This document shows, piece by piece, positions 26,476-34,272 of a DNA stretch of 37,877 nucleotides. This DNA is from Cytophagales bacterium (GTDB taxonomy: Bacteria > Bacteroidota > Bacteroidia > Cytophagales > Spirosomataceae). The notes below the pieces were generated by a model. That model ran no database searches. It saw nothing but the letters and a program-made list of their open reading frames with translations, and was not told the origin of the DNA. The position numbers and the translations under genes are program-made. Where the stretch lies: positions 1 to 37,877 of the forward strand of contig JAAFJE010000033.1 of the NCBI GenBank assembly GCA_013298025.1, given 5' to 3'. How positions within the stretch are numbered: position 1 is the first letter of the stretch; the number at the start of each line of letters is the position of its first letter.

Positions 26476-29400
26476 TTAGAATGTTAGGTTCACACCAAAA
26501 GTAAAGTAACGATAGAATGGAAAACGTTGGCTGGTTGTACTTACGTCGAGGTTGTCTGAATCGCCTGCGTTCGATACAGTTCTTGGTGCTTCGGGGTCCC
26601 AACCATCGTTGATTTTTGAAACCTCCCAAAGGTCGTTACCTGAGAAATACACACGCAAGCGGTCGATTTTAGCTTTTTGCGTAATTTTAGATGGAATTGT
26701 ATAACCTACTACTAAGTTTTTCAAACGTAAGTATGAACCATCTTCTGCTACCCAATCAGAAGGGAAATAGTTATAATTGTTAATCGCTCCTGTTGATGAA
26801 ATACGAGGCAAACGAGCATCTGTACGGGTTGGAGTCCACCATTCGTTTATGAAAGCAGCGTTTTGTGCTTGGAAGATAGTACCTGCAGGGATACGCCAGT
26901 TGCCATCACGAACGATGGTTCTTTCGCCTACGCCTTGGAAAATTACATTAAAGTCGAATCCTTTGTATTGAATACCCGCATTGAACGAGTAGGTATAACG
27001 TGGGTTGTCTGTACCCAAGAGAACGGCATCTTCAGGGAAGGTAATTTTGCCATCGCCATTTACATCTTTAAACATATTATCGCCTAAAGCAAGACGGCTA
27101 TTGGCTTGTGCCGTTTCAGCACCCGAAGGCATCCCAACGTTATTACCTGTGATGTACTTGCGGTATGCTGTCAATTGCTCTTGTGTTTGGATTCTTCCTT
27201 CATATACCAAGCCAAAATATGAGTTGATAGGGTAGCCCTCAACTGCCGAGTTGAAACCTCGGTTGGCACTACTAATAACCTTTTGACCTCCAAAATCGAC
27301 TAATTTGTTTTGGTTATCAGAAATATTAAAGCCTACATTATAGGAAAAATCCCCAATTTTGTCTTTCCAGTTTAGTGATAAATCCCAGCCCCATACACTC
27401 AAATCTCCGTTGTTTCCTGTGGGAGCATTAGCACCCATCACCGCCGAATATGTACGACTCAACAACATGTTGCTATTTCTTTTCCAGAAATATTCAAATG
27501 TTCCCGACAAACGACGCTTCAATACACTGAAATCAACCCCAATATTTTTAGATTCGAGCTTTTCCCAAGTACGGTCATAAGCAACTAAGGTACTCGTTGG
27601 TGCTACACGTACTACTGGACTAGTACCTAAAATTGGATAATTAGCATCAGTCGGACCGTTAGAATATGCCAAATTCATAAATTGAATATAATCATAATTA
27701 CTAATACCACTCTGATTACCCATCACACCATAAGAAGCTCTTAATTTTAATTCATCAAAAATGTTTAATTTTTTAACAAACTCTTCTTGACTCAAACGCC
27801 AACCTGCTGATACGCCATAGAATAGTTTCCAACGGTCTTCTGCACGGAATTTGGAAGAACCATCATAGCGGGCATTGGCTTCTACAAAATATTTATCTGC
27901 AAAATTATAATTAAAACGGCCAAAATAACCTGCTAAAGCTGTATGAAATTGCGATTCTACAACAGTTTTAGAAGTAGGATCCCCTACGCTTAAAGAAAGT
28001 GAAGAAGGTACATTGGCAAGTACATCAAAAGTTCTGGCTATATATACATTTCGCTCAAAGCGTTCGTATTGAGCACCAACAACGGCTTTTAACGTATGGT
28101 CGGTGGCTACTTGTTTTTCATATTCTAAATAGCCATTAAGCGTGTAATTGGCTTCTTGTCTGGTAGAACGTTGGTAAAAGCTTCGTGTTGGAAGGTTTGA
28201 AATAAGCGTATTGCCTGTATAATCGTACCAACCAACAGAGTTGCCTAAAGTTCTAATATCTGTATTTAACAAATAATACCCTGCAAAAGCTACGGCTTTG
28301 AAATCAGGATTAAAATTGTAGGTTAAGTTTAAATTGGTATTCCAACGGTTATTGTATTCGTCGTTGTCTCCACCCAAAGCAGCAATTTGATTCACAGAAG
28401 CATTTTGGATACCCGACCCCCAAACATAAGGCTTGCCTGTAAGCCCAAGACCACTGAGCGGTTTACCAGGCTGATTGCCATTGTTTACTATATTCGCCAA
28501 ATATGTTGGTTGTGTAATATCTTGTTTCTCGAAGGACAAGTTCGTTTCAAGCTTGAGTTTCTGAGTGAACTGATAGTTATGGGCTAGACGAAAATTGTAG
28601 CGATTAGCATAATTATTACCAACTTTAAGTAAGCTTCCATCTTTCAAGTAGCCTAATGAAATACGATAACCGCTTTTCTCTGAACTACTTGAAATGCTCA
28701 GTTGATGTTCCATAGAAGTTGCATTACCCCACAACATATCTTGCTCTGTACCACCAAAGAATGGAAAATCTCTCACGTCACCAAACTGAGTTGCGCCACT
28801 TGCACTTGCGGCTTCATATTCGGCCCTGGTCATCCACTGTTTTCCTGCTGCCAAAGCTTTTTCGGCTACAGAACCGTAATTATACCACATATCTGTAACT
28901 GGAAATCCATCTGTAGAACGAGCTTCTTTTACAAGAGGAGCCCAAGCATTGATGTCAGTCAAACTTGGCAACAAGCCTATTTTTTTCACCGAAGTAGAAG
29001 CGTTATAATCAATTACAACTTTGCCAGATTTTCCACGCTTTGTCGTAATTAATACAACCCCACCCGCAGCTCTTGAACCGTAAATGGCCGCAGAACCGTC
29101 TTTCAAAAATGAAATATTTTCAATATCGTTGGGGTTAAAAGAGTTTAATGCTCCTACGCTTGGCACAGGTACGCCATCTACAATCACCAATGGTTCTGTG
29201 GCATTGACAGAAGCAGCCCCACGAATCTGGAAATTCCAGCCTTCACGACCTGCTTGAGCAGAATTTCTTGTTACAGTAACGCCCGGGACTTGTCCTTGTA
29301 AGGCTGCCAGCGGGCTAGATACGGGACCACGGTCTTTGAAGGTTGCCGCCGATACTGTAGCAATTGAGCCTGTTAGGGTTGCTTTTTTGGCTGTACCATA

Positions 29401-30078
29401 GCCTACTACTACTACTTCATTCAACGATTGTGTATCAGAATTTAAGGTAACGCTTATAAATGAACGTTTACCTACAGTTACCTCTTTTTTCTCAAACCCT
29501 ACCGAGGTTATTACTAATACTGCTGTTTCTGGAGCTATCAACGTAAATTCTCCCTTGGCATCGGTGCTTGTGCCTTTGGTTGTGCCTTTGATTACTACGT
29601 TTGCCCCAGGCAAAGGTTGGCCGTTCTCATCTACGATTTTGCCTTTTACCGTTTGGTCGCCTATGCTTATTTCATAGTTGAGGCGACGTTCTAGCTGATT
29701 GATTGCACTTAGCATCATATTCTTTTTAAGAATAATTTTATTGCCAACCAATTCGTAATCAACTTTTAATGGCTTTAGTAATTTATGTAAAATGAGATCT
29801 AATTTTTCATTTTCTGCAACAAAACTGAGACGAGTATTTGCTGAAAAAATTTGAGAACTATACATAAAATGTATGTCTGATTGTTGCTCAATTTTCTTCA
29901 AAATCAATTCGATACTTTGATTGGTACTCTGAACGCTCACTTTACGATTCAGCAAGTCCTGTGCGACTCCTTCTCGTGCCTGGGCAATCGTTGTACAAAT
30001 GATAGCAATAAGTACCTGATATAGACTTATCCGCATGATTTTTAGGATTGTTTTTTGAAATAGTACTTTGTTTTTCAT
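26476..30078 (-). CDS. susC: SusC/RagA-like TonB-dependent transporter with STN signalling domain
   Basis: I start it at MKNKVLFQKTILKIMR (ATG 30078), giving 1200 residues; the open frame extends 17 codons further upstream without a recognisable signal. After a hydrophobic segment (ISLYQVLIAIICTTIAQA) comes an STN/secretin-like domain (VSVQSTNQSIELILKKIEQQSDIHFMYS, about 45-120). A carboxypeptidase-regulatory-like domain (GKIVDENGQPLPGANVVIKGTTKGTSTDAKGEF), a plug with VVVGYGTAKKATLTGSI and SAAIYGSRAAGGVVLITTKRG, and a 22-strand barrel follow. The STN domain marks it as a transducer that signals to a FecR anti-sigma factor, and a fecR gene lies directly upstream. It imports the oligosaccharides released at the surface. 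Confidence 0.97.
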   Translation of the reverse strand: MKNKVLFQKTILKIMRISLYQVLIAIICTTIAQAREGVAQDLLNRKVSVQSTNQSIELILKKIEQQSDIHFMYSSQIFSANTRLSFVAENEKLDLILHKLLKPLKVDYELVGNKIILKKNMMLSAINQLERRLNYEISIGDQTVKGKIVDENGQPLPGANVVIKGTTKGTSTDAKGEFTLIAPETAVLVITSVGFEKKEVTVGKRSFISVTLNSDTQSLNEVVVVGYGTAKKATLTGSIATVSAATFKDRGPVSSPLAALQGQVPGVTVTRNSAQAGREGWNFQIRGAASVNATEPLVIVDGVPVPSVGALNSFNPNDIENISFLKDGSAAIYGSRAAGGVVLITTKRGKSGKVVIDYNASTSVKKIGLLPSLTDINAWAPLVKEARSTDGFPVTDMWYNYGSVAEKALAAGKQWMTRAEYEAASASGATQFGDVRDFPFFGGTEQDMLWGNATSMEHQLSISSSSEKSGYRISLGYLKDGSLLKVGNNYANRYNFRLAHNYQFTQKLKLETNLSFEKQDITQPTYLANIVNNGNQPGKPLSGLGLTGKPYVWGSGIQNASVNQIAALGGDNDEYNNRWNTNLNLTYNFNPDFKAVAFAGYYLLNTDIRTLGNSVGWYDYTGNTLISNLPTRSFYQRSTRQEANYTLNGYLEYEKQVATDHTLKAVVGAQYERFERNVYIARTFDVLANVPSSLSLSVGDPTSKTVVESQFHTALAGYFGRFNYNFADKYFVEANARYDGSSKFRAEDRWKLFYGVSAGWRLSQEEFVKKLNIFDELKLRASYGVMGNQSGISNYDYIQFMNLAYSNGPTDANYPILGTSPVVRVAPTSTLVAYDRTWEKLESKNIGVDFSVLKRRLSGTFEYFWKRNSNMLLSRTYSAVMGANAPTGNNGDLSVWGWDLSLNWKDKIGDFSYNVGFNISDNQNKLVDFGGQKVISSANRGFNSAVEGYPINSYFGLVYEGRIQTQEQLTAYRKYITGNNVGMPSGAETAQANSRLALGDNMFKDVNGDGKITFPEDAVLLGTDNPRYTYSFNAGIQYKGFDFNVIFQGVGERTIVRDGNWRIPAGTIFQAQNAAFINEWWTPTRTDARLPRISSTGAINNYNYFPSDWVAEDGSYLRLKNLVVGYTIPSKITQKAKIDRLRVYFSGNDLWEVSKINDGWDPEAPRTVSNAGDSDNLDVSTTSQRFPFYRYFTFGVNLTF

Positions 30079-30177
30079 ACTTTTGTTTGATTTGTCGTTG
30101 TAATAATTCGGCAAATACTCCCCTACCACACCTTTTTGGTGTGTGTCAACTTTGCCAAAGGATAATGGGAGTTTTAG

Positions 30178-30207
30178 AACGAAGGTGCGGGAACACCTTC
30201 GTTTTTT
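30178..30207 (+). terminator. Hairpin with T-run between fecR and susC
   Basis: 10-bp arms AACGAAGGTG and CACCTTCGTT enclose a 6-base loop and run into six T on the plus strand. No plus-strand gene ends here. On the minus strand it lies in the 351-bp fecR-susC gap and could act as a leader hairpin. A smaller hairpin, CACACC-N5-GGTGTG, is at 30127-30143. Confidence 0.5.
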
Positions 30208-30286
30208 CCATTTTAATGCTTTTTGTTACATAGCTAATGTTTTAAAAGTTTCACGTATTAATAAGGTCTATTAAGTTATTTAGTGA

Positions 30287-30421
30287 TTAAGTGAGTTAGC
30301 GATTGAGTGAATTGTCAATTAGTGTTTTTATTTTCAAAAACGTATCATTATTTTTAATCAATATGACTTATAAATATTTGAAAATAAAAATCTTAACTCA
30401 CTAATTCACTAACTCACTCAA
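30287..30421. repeat. Long imperfect inverted repeat between fecR and susC
   Basis: The left arm (30287-30338) and right arm (30377-30421) are imperfect complements of roughly 45-52 bp. Both carry AGTGAGTTAG-type motifs at the outer end and TTTTTATTTTCAAA at the inner end. Within each arm, AGTGA and GAGTT motifs recur. It starts 9 bp after the fecR stop. It could be a large terminator or attenuator for the fecR message, or a small MITE-like element. Confidence 0.6.
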
Positions 30422-30429
30422 TGAGGTTA

Positions 30430-31521
30430 CTAATAACATCCTTGGCTATACACAAGGATGCTTTTATCTTTGCGTTCGTATTTTGCATCAATGGTTTTAC
30501 AAATCAAATCGAGCTTTTCAACTAGTGGTTCATCGCTCAAATACGCCGTCAAATAACAGTTTTTCATGGTTTCAGCATTAAATTCTATCTGAATACCATA
30601 AGTTTCTTCTAAGGTTTTAAAAACTTTAGCAATAGGTGTTTTGTCAAATTCAAATACTTGTTGTTGAATAGGCATGGTAAGCTGGTTTGCTTCCTTGACC
30701 ACACTACGAACCATTTGTTTACTATGCTGGTCGAATACAACTTGTTCGTTTGGCGTTAAGACCAATCCTTCGAGCTTCTTTTGTTGTTGCTCTTGGTTGA
30801 GGTTATGGGCTGTATTTTCAAAAACTGCCACTTTTCCTGTTTTAACAATCACTTTCACTTGTTCATCATTGGCGTTGGCTTTTATCGAAAAGCTTGTACC
30901 TAATACTTTGGTTACGAGCTTATTGGCAAACACATAAAAAGGTTGTTGAGGATTTTTGGTTACTTCAAAAAACGCCTCTCCTACCAATACTACCTCTCGT
31001 TTATCACTTTCAAACGTGGCCGGGTACATGATTTTGCTATTTTTCTGTAAAATAACCGTACTGCCATCAGCCAAATTAATCGCCATTTGTTGGATACTTG
31101 TATTTTCTTGCGTAAGCCATTTTTGTGTAGATTGCTCTACATACGCCATATTATCGGTGGCAGTATCACTTTTTCGGTTGAACCAAAACAAGGCTAAGAG
31201 TACAAAAATAGAAGCTGCCGCATAAAATAAACTGTTCCACGTAAAGCCGTTCCATGTATTTTTTTTGCTTTCACGGTGGTCTAGTGTTTCGTTCAATCGA
31301 AGTATTTCCTCCGTGATTTCATCATCATCAATATGATTCAATGCTTTATTGACCGATAATAATATGTTTTTACTTTCCAGTATTTCGGCTCTTTTATCTG
31401 GATTCAACAGCATCCATTCCTCCCAAAAAACCTTGTCTGCAACAGCATCTTCTAAAACCCATGCCCGAAAAGAAGCATCAGCTATAAAATCAGTGGGTTT
31501 ATATTGTCTATAATCTTGCAT
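30430..31521 (-). CDS. FecR-family anti-sigma factor
   Basis: The 363-residue protein has an N-terminal cytoplasmic part (1-95) that would hold the sigma factor. One membrane helix follows at about 97-115 (SLFYAAASIFVLLALFWF), then the periplasmic FecR domain (about 145-240: LADGSTVILQKNSKIMYPATFESDKREVVLVGEAFFEV, then FYVFANKLVTKVLGTSFSIKA). The C-terminal DUF4974-type domain starts at about 288 (FEFDKTPIAKVFKTLEETYGIQIEF). It relays substrate occupancy of the SusC STN domain to the ECF sigma factor. Its gene is divergent from the sigma gene, with a 280-bp shared regulatory gap, instead of following it in the usual sigma-fecR-susCD order. Confidence 0.94.
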   Translation of the reverse strand: MQDYRQYKPTDFIADASFRAWVLEDAVADKVFWEEWMLLNPDKRAEILESKNILLSVNKALNHIDDDEITEEILRLNETLDHRESKKNTWNGFTWNSLFYAAASIFVLLALFWFNRKSDTATDNMAYVEQSTQKWLTQENTSIQQMAINLADGSTVILQKNSKIMYPATFESDKREVVLVGEAFFEVTKNPQQPFYVFANKLVTKVLGTSFSIKANANDEQVKVIVKTGKVAVFENTAHNLNQEQQQKKLEGLVLTPNEQVVFDQHSKQMVRSVVKEANQLTMPIQQQVFEFDKTPIAKVFKTLEETYGIQIEFNAETMKNCYLTAYLSDEPLVEKLDLICKTIDAKYERKDKSILVYSQGCY

Positions 31522-31760
31522 AAGATTTTTGTATTAATTTCAAAGTAATGAGAAACACTTGTGCGTTTGATACTCTTTTAAAAATACTTTTTTTTAGAAA
31601 AATAGTAAAAAAATAAAACACCTGTATGAACTAAGCACAACCGATTAAGTTTTATTTTAGGTTATTGAATATAGTCACACCATAGAAAAAATGTCTATAA
31701 AAAGTCTTTTAAATAGCTTTAAAAAAGTTTTCATAAAAATGTATTATTAATTATTTTTTT

Positions 31761-31796
31761 ATTTACATTTGCTTAATCAATTAAGCAAATGTAAAT
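31761..31796. promoter_or_regulatory. Perfect palindrome over the ECF sigma promoter
   Basis: 16-bp arms ATTTACATTTGCTTAA and TTAAGCAAATGTAAAT flank TCAA, ending 5 bp before the sigma ATG. The left arm contains TACATTTG (31764-31771), a match to the Bacteroidota -7 box TAnnTTTG. The dyad would therefore cover the transcription start. Its core, TTGCTTAA-N4-TTAAGCAA, is shared with the site upstream of GH88. It could be a repressor operator, a hairpin masking the ribosome site, or both. Confidence 0.75.
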
Positions 31797-31801
31797 AGGC
31801 A

Positions 31802-32416
31802 ATGATTAAGCAACTTTCTGTAGAGCAAAAAAATGAGGTTTATATTGACTTGTGGGAGCAATCGCAACAAGGCAGTAGAGAAGCTTTTTCACAGCTTTGC
31901 CAAGCACATTATCGAACGTTATTTAATTATGCCTTGAATTTTACGGACGACCGAGAGTTTATCAAAGATACCATACAAGACTTGTATTTATATCTTTGGG
32001 AAAAGCGTAGTAGTATCGGAAAAATACACGTCATGAGTATTTATTTAATTCGTTCTATACGCAACAATTTGTTGCATCAGATGCGTAAACATAAATGGCA
32101 AGAATTTAAAAGCGAATTTGGCGAAGCCCTCGAATATACCGATGGCATGAGTTTGGAAGACGAATGGGTACAAAATGAAGTGTATTCACAAAGTGAACAA
32201 CGCATCCGAAAAGCATTAGAGTTGTTGCCCAAACGCCAAAGAGAAGTTTTATTTTTGAAATTCTACAAAGGATTAAGTCATGATGAAATTGCCGAACTGA
32301 TGGCTATCAATAAGCAGTCGGTGTCTAATCATCTACAAAAATCTATGACCACTTTGCGTACACTATTTCCTAACCACTGGGAGATTTGGGGGCTTATTGT
32401 CTTATGTTTGCCCTAA
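31802..32416 (+). CDS. ECF-type RNA polymerase sigma factor
   Basis: The 204-residue protein shows sigma region 2 (about 22-95: REAFSQLCQAHYRTLFNYALNFTDDREFIKDTIQDLYLYLWEKR, then YLIRSIRNNLLHQMRKHK). Region 4 (about 138-190) includes LPKRQREVLFLKFYKGLSHDEIAELMAINKQSVSNHLQKSMTTLR. It lacks regions 1 and 3, as expected for the ECF group. It would be freed from FecR when SusC senses ligand and would then transcribe susCD and linked genes. It is divergent from fecR. A perfect 36-bp palindrome sits directly in front of its start codon. A strong terminator follows 16 bp after its stop. Confidence 0.95.
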   Translation: MIKQLSVEQKNEVYIDLWEQSQQGSREAFSQLCQAHYRTLFNYALNFTDDREFIKDTIQDLYLYLWEKRSSIGKIHVMSIYLIRSIRNNLLHQMRKHKWQEFKSEFGEALEYTDGMSLEDEWVQNEVYSQSEQRIRKALELLPKRQREVLFLKFYKGLSHDEIAELMAINKQSVSNHLQKSMTTLRTLFPNHWEIWGLIVLCLP

Positions 32417-32432
32417 ACATTTCTGACCCTTT

Positions 32433-32477
32433 ATAAAACAAAAATCCTGTGTTTGCAACACAGGATTTTTGTTTTAT
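32433..32477 (+). terminator. Rho-independent terminator after the ECF sigma gene
   Basis: 21-bp arms starting ATAAAACAAAAATCCTGTG enclose a 3-base loop and finish in GGATTTTTGTTTTAT. The GC-rich core CCTGTGTT/AACACAGG followed by T-runs fits a terminator for the sigma gene. It also shields the origin from transcription. Confidence 0.92.
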
Positions 32478-32505
32478 ATCTTTTGCTCATCGTAATTTTC
32501 TTGGC

Positions 32506-32552
32506 TTAGAGCCTATTCATGGAGAGCAAAGCTCTCCATGAATAGGCTCTAA
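32506..32552. repeat. 47-bp perfect hairpin palindrome at the edge of the origin
   Basis: 22-bp arms, beginning TTAGAGCCTATTCATGG, flank the loop AAA with no mismatch. It is followed at once by a DnaA-box-like sequence and the origin. No T-run follows, so it is not an ordinary terminator. Possible roles are a single-strand initiation or assembly site, a mobile palindromic unit or a resolution site. Confidence 0.7.
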
Positions 32553-32767
32553 TTATCCCCAACTTTAGTACTTATCAACAGTCATAATTCTTGCTATTTT
32601 TTAACTCTAACTACGAGAAAAACCCCGTCGCGGAAAATTTAATTTTTTAAAAAATAAAAAAAAATAAAAAACAACTAATATTAGTAGCTATTTACTTATT
32701 AATAACTATTATACTATTAGGAAATTTTTCTTTCAAAAATACCTGATTTTCAGACACTTACAAAAGT

Positions 32768-32905
32768 TAATTACGAGAAAAACCCCGTCTAACTACGAGA
32801 AAAACCCCGTTAATTACGAGAAAAACCCCGTCTAACTACGAGAAAAACCCCGTTAACTACGAGAAAAACCCCGTTAACTACGAGAAAAACCCCGTCAATT
32901 ACGAG
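32768..32905. repeat. Iteron cluster (six 21-22 bp direct repeats plus a partial)
   Basis: Six copies of TAACTACGAGAAAAACCCCG or its TAATTACGAG variant start at 21-22 bp intervals (TACGAG blocks at about 32772, 32794, 32815, 32837, 32858 and 32879). A seventh copy keeps only ATTACGAG (32898-32905). The two-helical-turn spacing places all Rep monomers on one face. An eighth copy stands alone near 32608-32629. Confidence 0.95.
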
Positions 32906-32927
32906 AGGTTATTTTTTTTCTCGTAAT
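32898..32927. promoter_or_regulatory. Inverted half-iterons: probable Rep autorepression operator
   Basis: ATTACGAG and CTCGTAAT form a perfect inverted pair 14 bp apart, the second 21 bp before the rep ATG. The half-site equals the first part of the iteron. In pSC101/pPS10-type plasmids such inverted half-iterons are bound by Rep dimers to repress rep. A TATTTTTG box at 32935-32942 lies right next to the start codon. Confidence 0.7.
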
Positions 32928-32947
32928 AAATAGGTATTTTTGACGCT

Positions 32948-34120
32948 ATGAAACAGCAAAAGAAACCTATTATTGTAGAATCTGACATAACGGTTGCCCA
33001 ACATAATGAACTGGTCAAGGCAAGATTCAATATGTCTTTGATGGAAACCCGGCTATTTATTGCTCTATTGGGGCGTATCAACAAAGGTGATACAGATTTT
33101 TCTTTGTGCAGAATACCTATTTCAGAAATATCTTCTAATGTTGATGGGGGAAAAGCGTATCAGGACGTAAAAGAAGCCGTTGTGAAGTTATCAAGTAAAG
33201 TCATTACGGTTGAAACGGTTGACCAAAACGGAAAACGTGAAATTATCAGCGACCCACTGATGGCTACTTGTCGCTACAAAGATGGTTCTGGTTTTATCGT
33301 TGCTCAACTAAACAGTTTTGTGAAGCCTTACCTTTTGCAATTGAAAGGCAATTTCACCGTAGCCGAAATCAAAGTGTTGCTTCAATTACGAAGTTATTAT
33401 TCGTATCGAATCTATTGGTTGCTAAAATCTTTTTCGTACAACTCTAATACTTTCAGTGTAAAAGTAGAAGATTTAAAAACCATGATGGGTATTGAAGGAC
33501 AATATCCTAATTTTTATGATTTTAAAAAATGGGTATTGTTAGTATCGCAGCGAGAGCTAACGCAAACCGATATGGCTTTTTCTTTTAACGAAATCAAAGA
33601 AGGGCGTTCAGTAAAACAACTAGAGTTTATCATCAACAGGCAGTTATCTTTACCTATGGAAGAAGAGTTGAATTTGCCCAATTATCTTCAAAGTTTGTTA
33701 TCTGAAATTGGTGTGAGCTTAAATTCCATGCAAGAGATTAGCGAAATGCTCAATAGCGGAAAGATAGACCAAGACTATATTTATTTTGTTATCAAAGAAT
33801 TAAAAAATAAAAAATCGAAGGGTAGTATTAAATCGCTTGCGGGAGCTATTTACTCGGCCATTATCAAACAACATTTGATGGAAGCTTATCTTAGCGAAAA
33901 AAACCAACATATTTATAAGCAACCTGTTACGGCCAAAAAGAAAGAAGAAAGTAAACCTGTGGTGAAATTAAAACTCAAAGACCAAGAAGAAGGTTTTGCC
34001 GCCATGTTGAAAAGAAAAGTAGCTCCAGCAAAAGACTTTACTACTTACTTGGCTTCTTTGATGGCAGATGGATTTAGAATTGTACTCATAAACGGAGAAG
34101 AATATTTAATAAAAGAGTAG
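32948..34120 (+). CDS. Rep_3-family plasmid replication initiator
   Basis: The 390-residue protein opens with [31 protein letters not shown], the signature of the Rep_3 (RepB/RepE-like) N-terminal winged helix. The second winged helix (about 135-235) includes [48 protein letters not shown] and [27 protein letters not shown]. The C-terminal 150 residues are Lys-rich and less conserved. It binds the iterons immediately upstream to open the origin and, as a dimer, probably represses its own promoter. The stop is 8 bp before a truncated parA, so an intact rep-parA pair once existed here. Confidence 0.95.
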   Translation: MKQQKKPIIVESDITVAQHNELVKARFNMSLMETRLFIALLGRINKGDTDFSLCRIPISEISSNVDGGKAYQDVKEAVVKLSSKVITVETVDQNGKREIISDPLMATCRYKDGSGFIVAQLNSFVKPYLLQLKGNFTVAEIKVLLQLRSYYSYRIYWLLKSFSYNSNTFSVKVEDLKTMMGIEGQYPNFYDFKKWVLLVSQRELTQTDMAFSFNEIKEGRSVKQLEFIINRQLSLPMEEELNLPNYLQSLLSEIGVSLNSMQEISEMLNSGKIDQDYIYFVIKELKNKKSKGSIKSLAGAIYSAIIKQHLMEAYLSEKNQHIYKQPVTAKKKEESKPVVKLKLKDQEEGFAAMLKRKVAPAKDFTTYLASLMADGFRIVLINGEEYLIKE

Positions 34121-34128
34121 AAAAAAAT

Positions 34129-34272
34129 ATGAAAGTATTTTCAATTACCAATAATAAAGGCGGAACAGGCAAAACAACCACAACCTTAAATTTGGGGGCT
34201 GCTTTGGCACAAAAAGGCTTTAAAGTATTATTGATTGACCTTGATGCTCAATGCAACCTAAGTATAACGTGA
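34129..34272 (+). pseudogene. Second parA gene, truncated after 46 codons by an IS
   Basis: The frame begins [17 protein letters not shown], a ParA start with deviant Walker A motif (KGGTGKTT), and continues to [13 protein letters not shown]. It then enters the left end of the IS982-type element and stops at TGA 34270-34272. Typical ParA proteins are 200-320 residues, so only the ATP-binding start remains. It is only 8 bp after rep. The intact parA at 605-1561 is a different subtype with an N-terminal HTH domain. Confidence 0.9.

Larger units (their letters stand above)
32553..32947. other. Iteron-type plasmid replication origin (no gene in this interval)
   Basis: From left to right there are two DnaA-box-like 9-mers, TTATCCCCA (32553-32561) and TTATCAACA (32572-32580), each one base from TTATCCACA. 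One solitary iteron follows near 32608-32629, then a very AT-rich stretch (32631-32760) suited to strand opening. Next come a cluster of iterons and an inverted half-iteron pair in front of the Rep gene. This is the classic order of a Rep_3-dependent theta origin. Confidence 0.88.

Noticed and set aside
30079-30129. Upstream start of SusC (MVGEYLPNYYNDKSNKS)
   Set aside because: The 17 extra residues are polar and precede a normal MKNK start of a Bacteroidota TonB-receptor leader.
32768-32905. Regular repeats that could suggest a CRISPR array
   Set aside because: The units are 21-22 bp and contiguous with no unique spacers, lie next to a Rep_3 gene, and have no cas genes near them. They are iterons.
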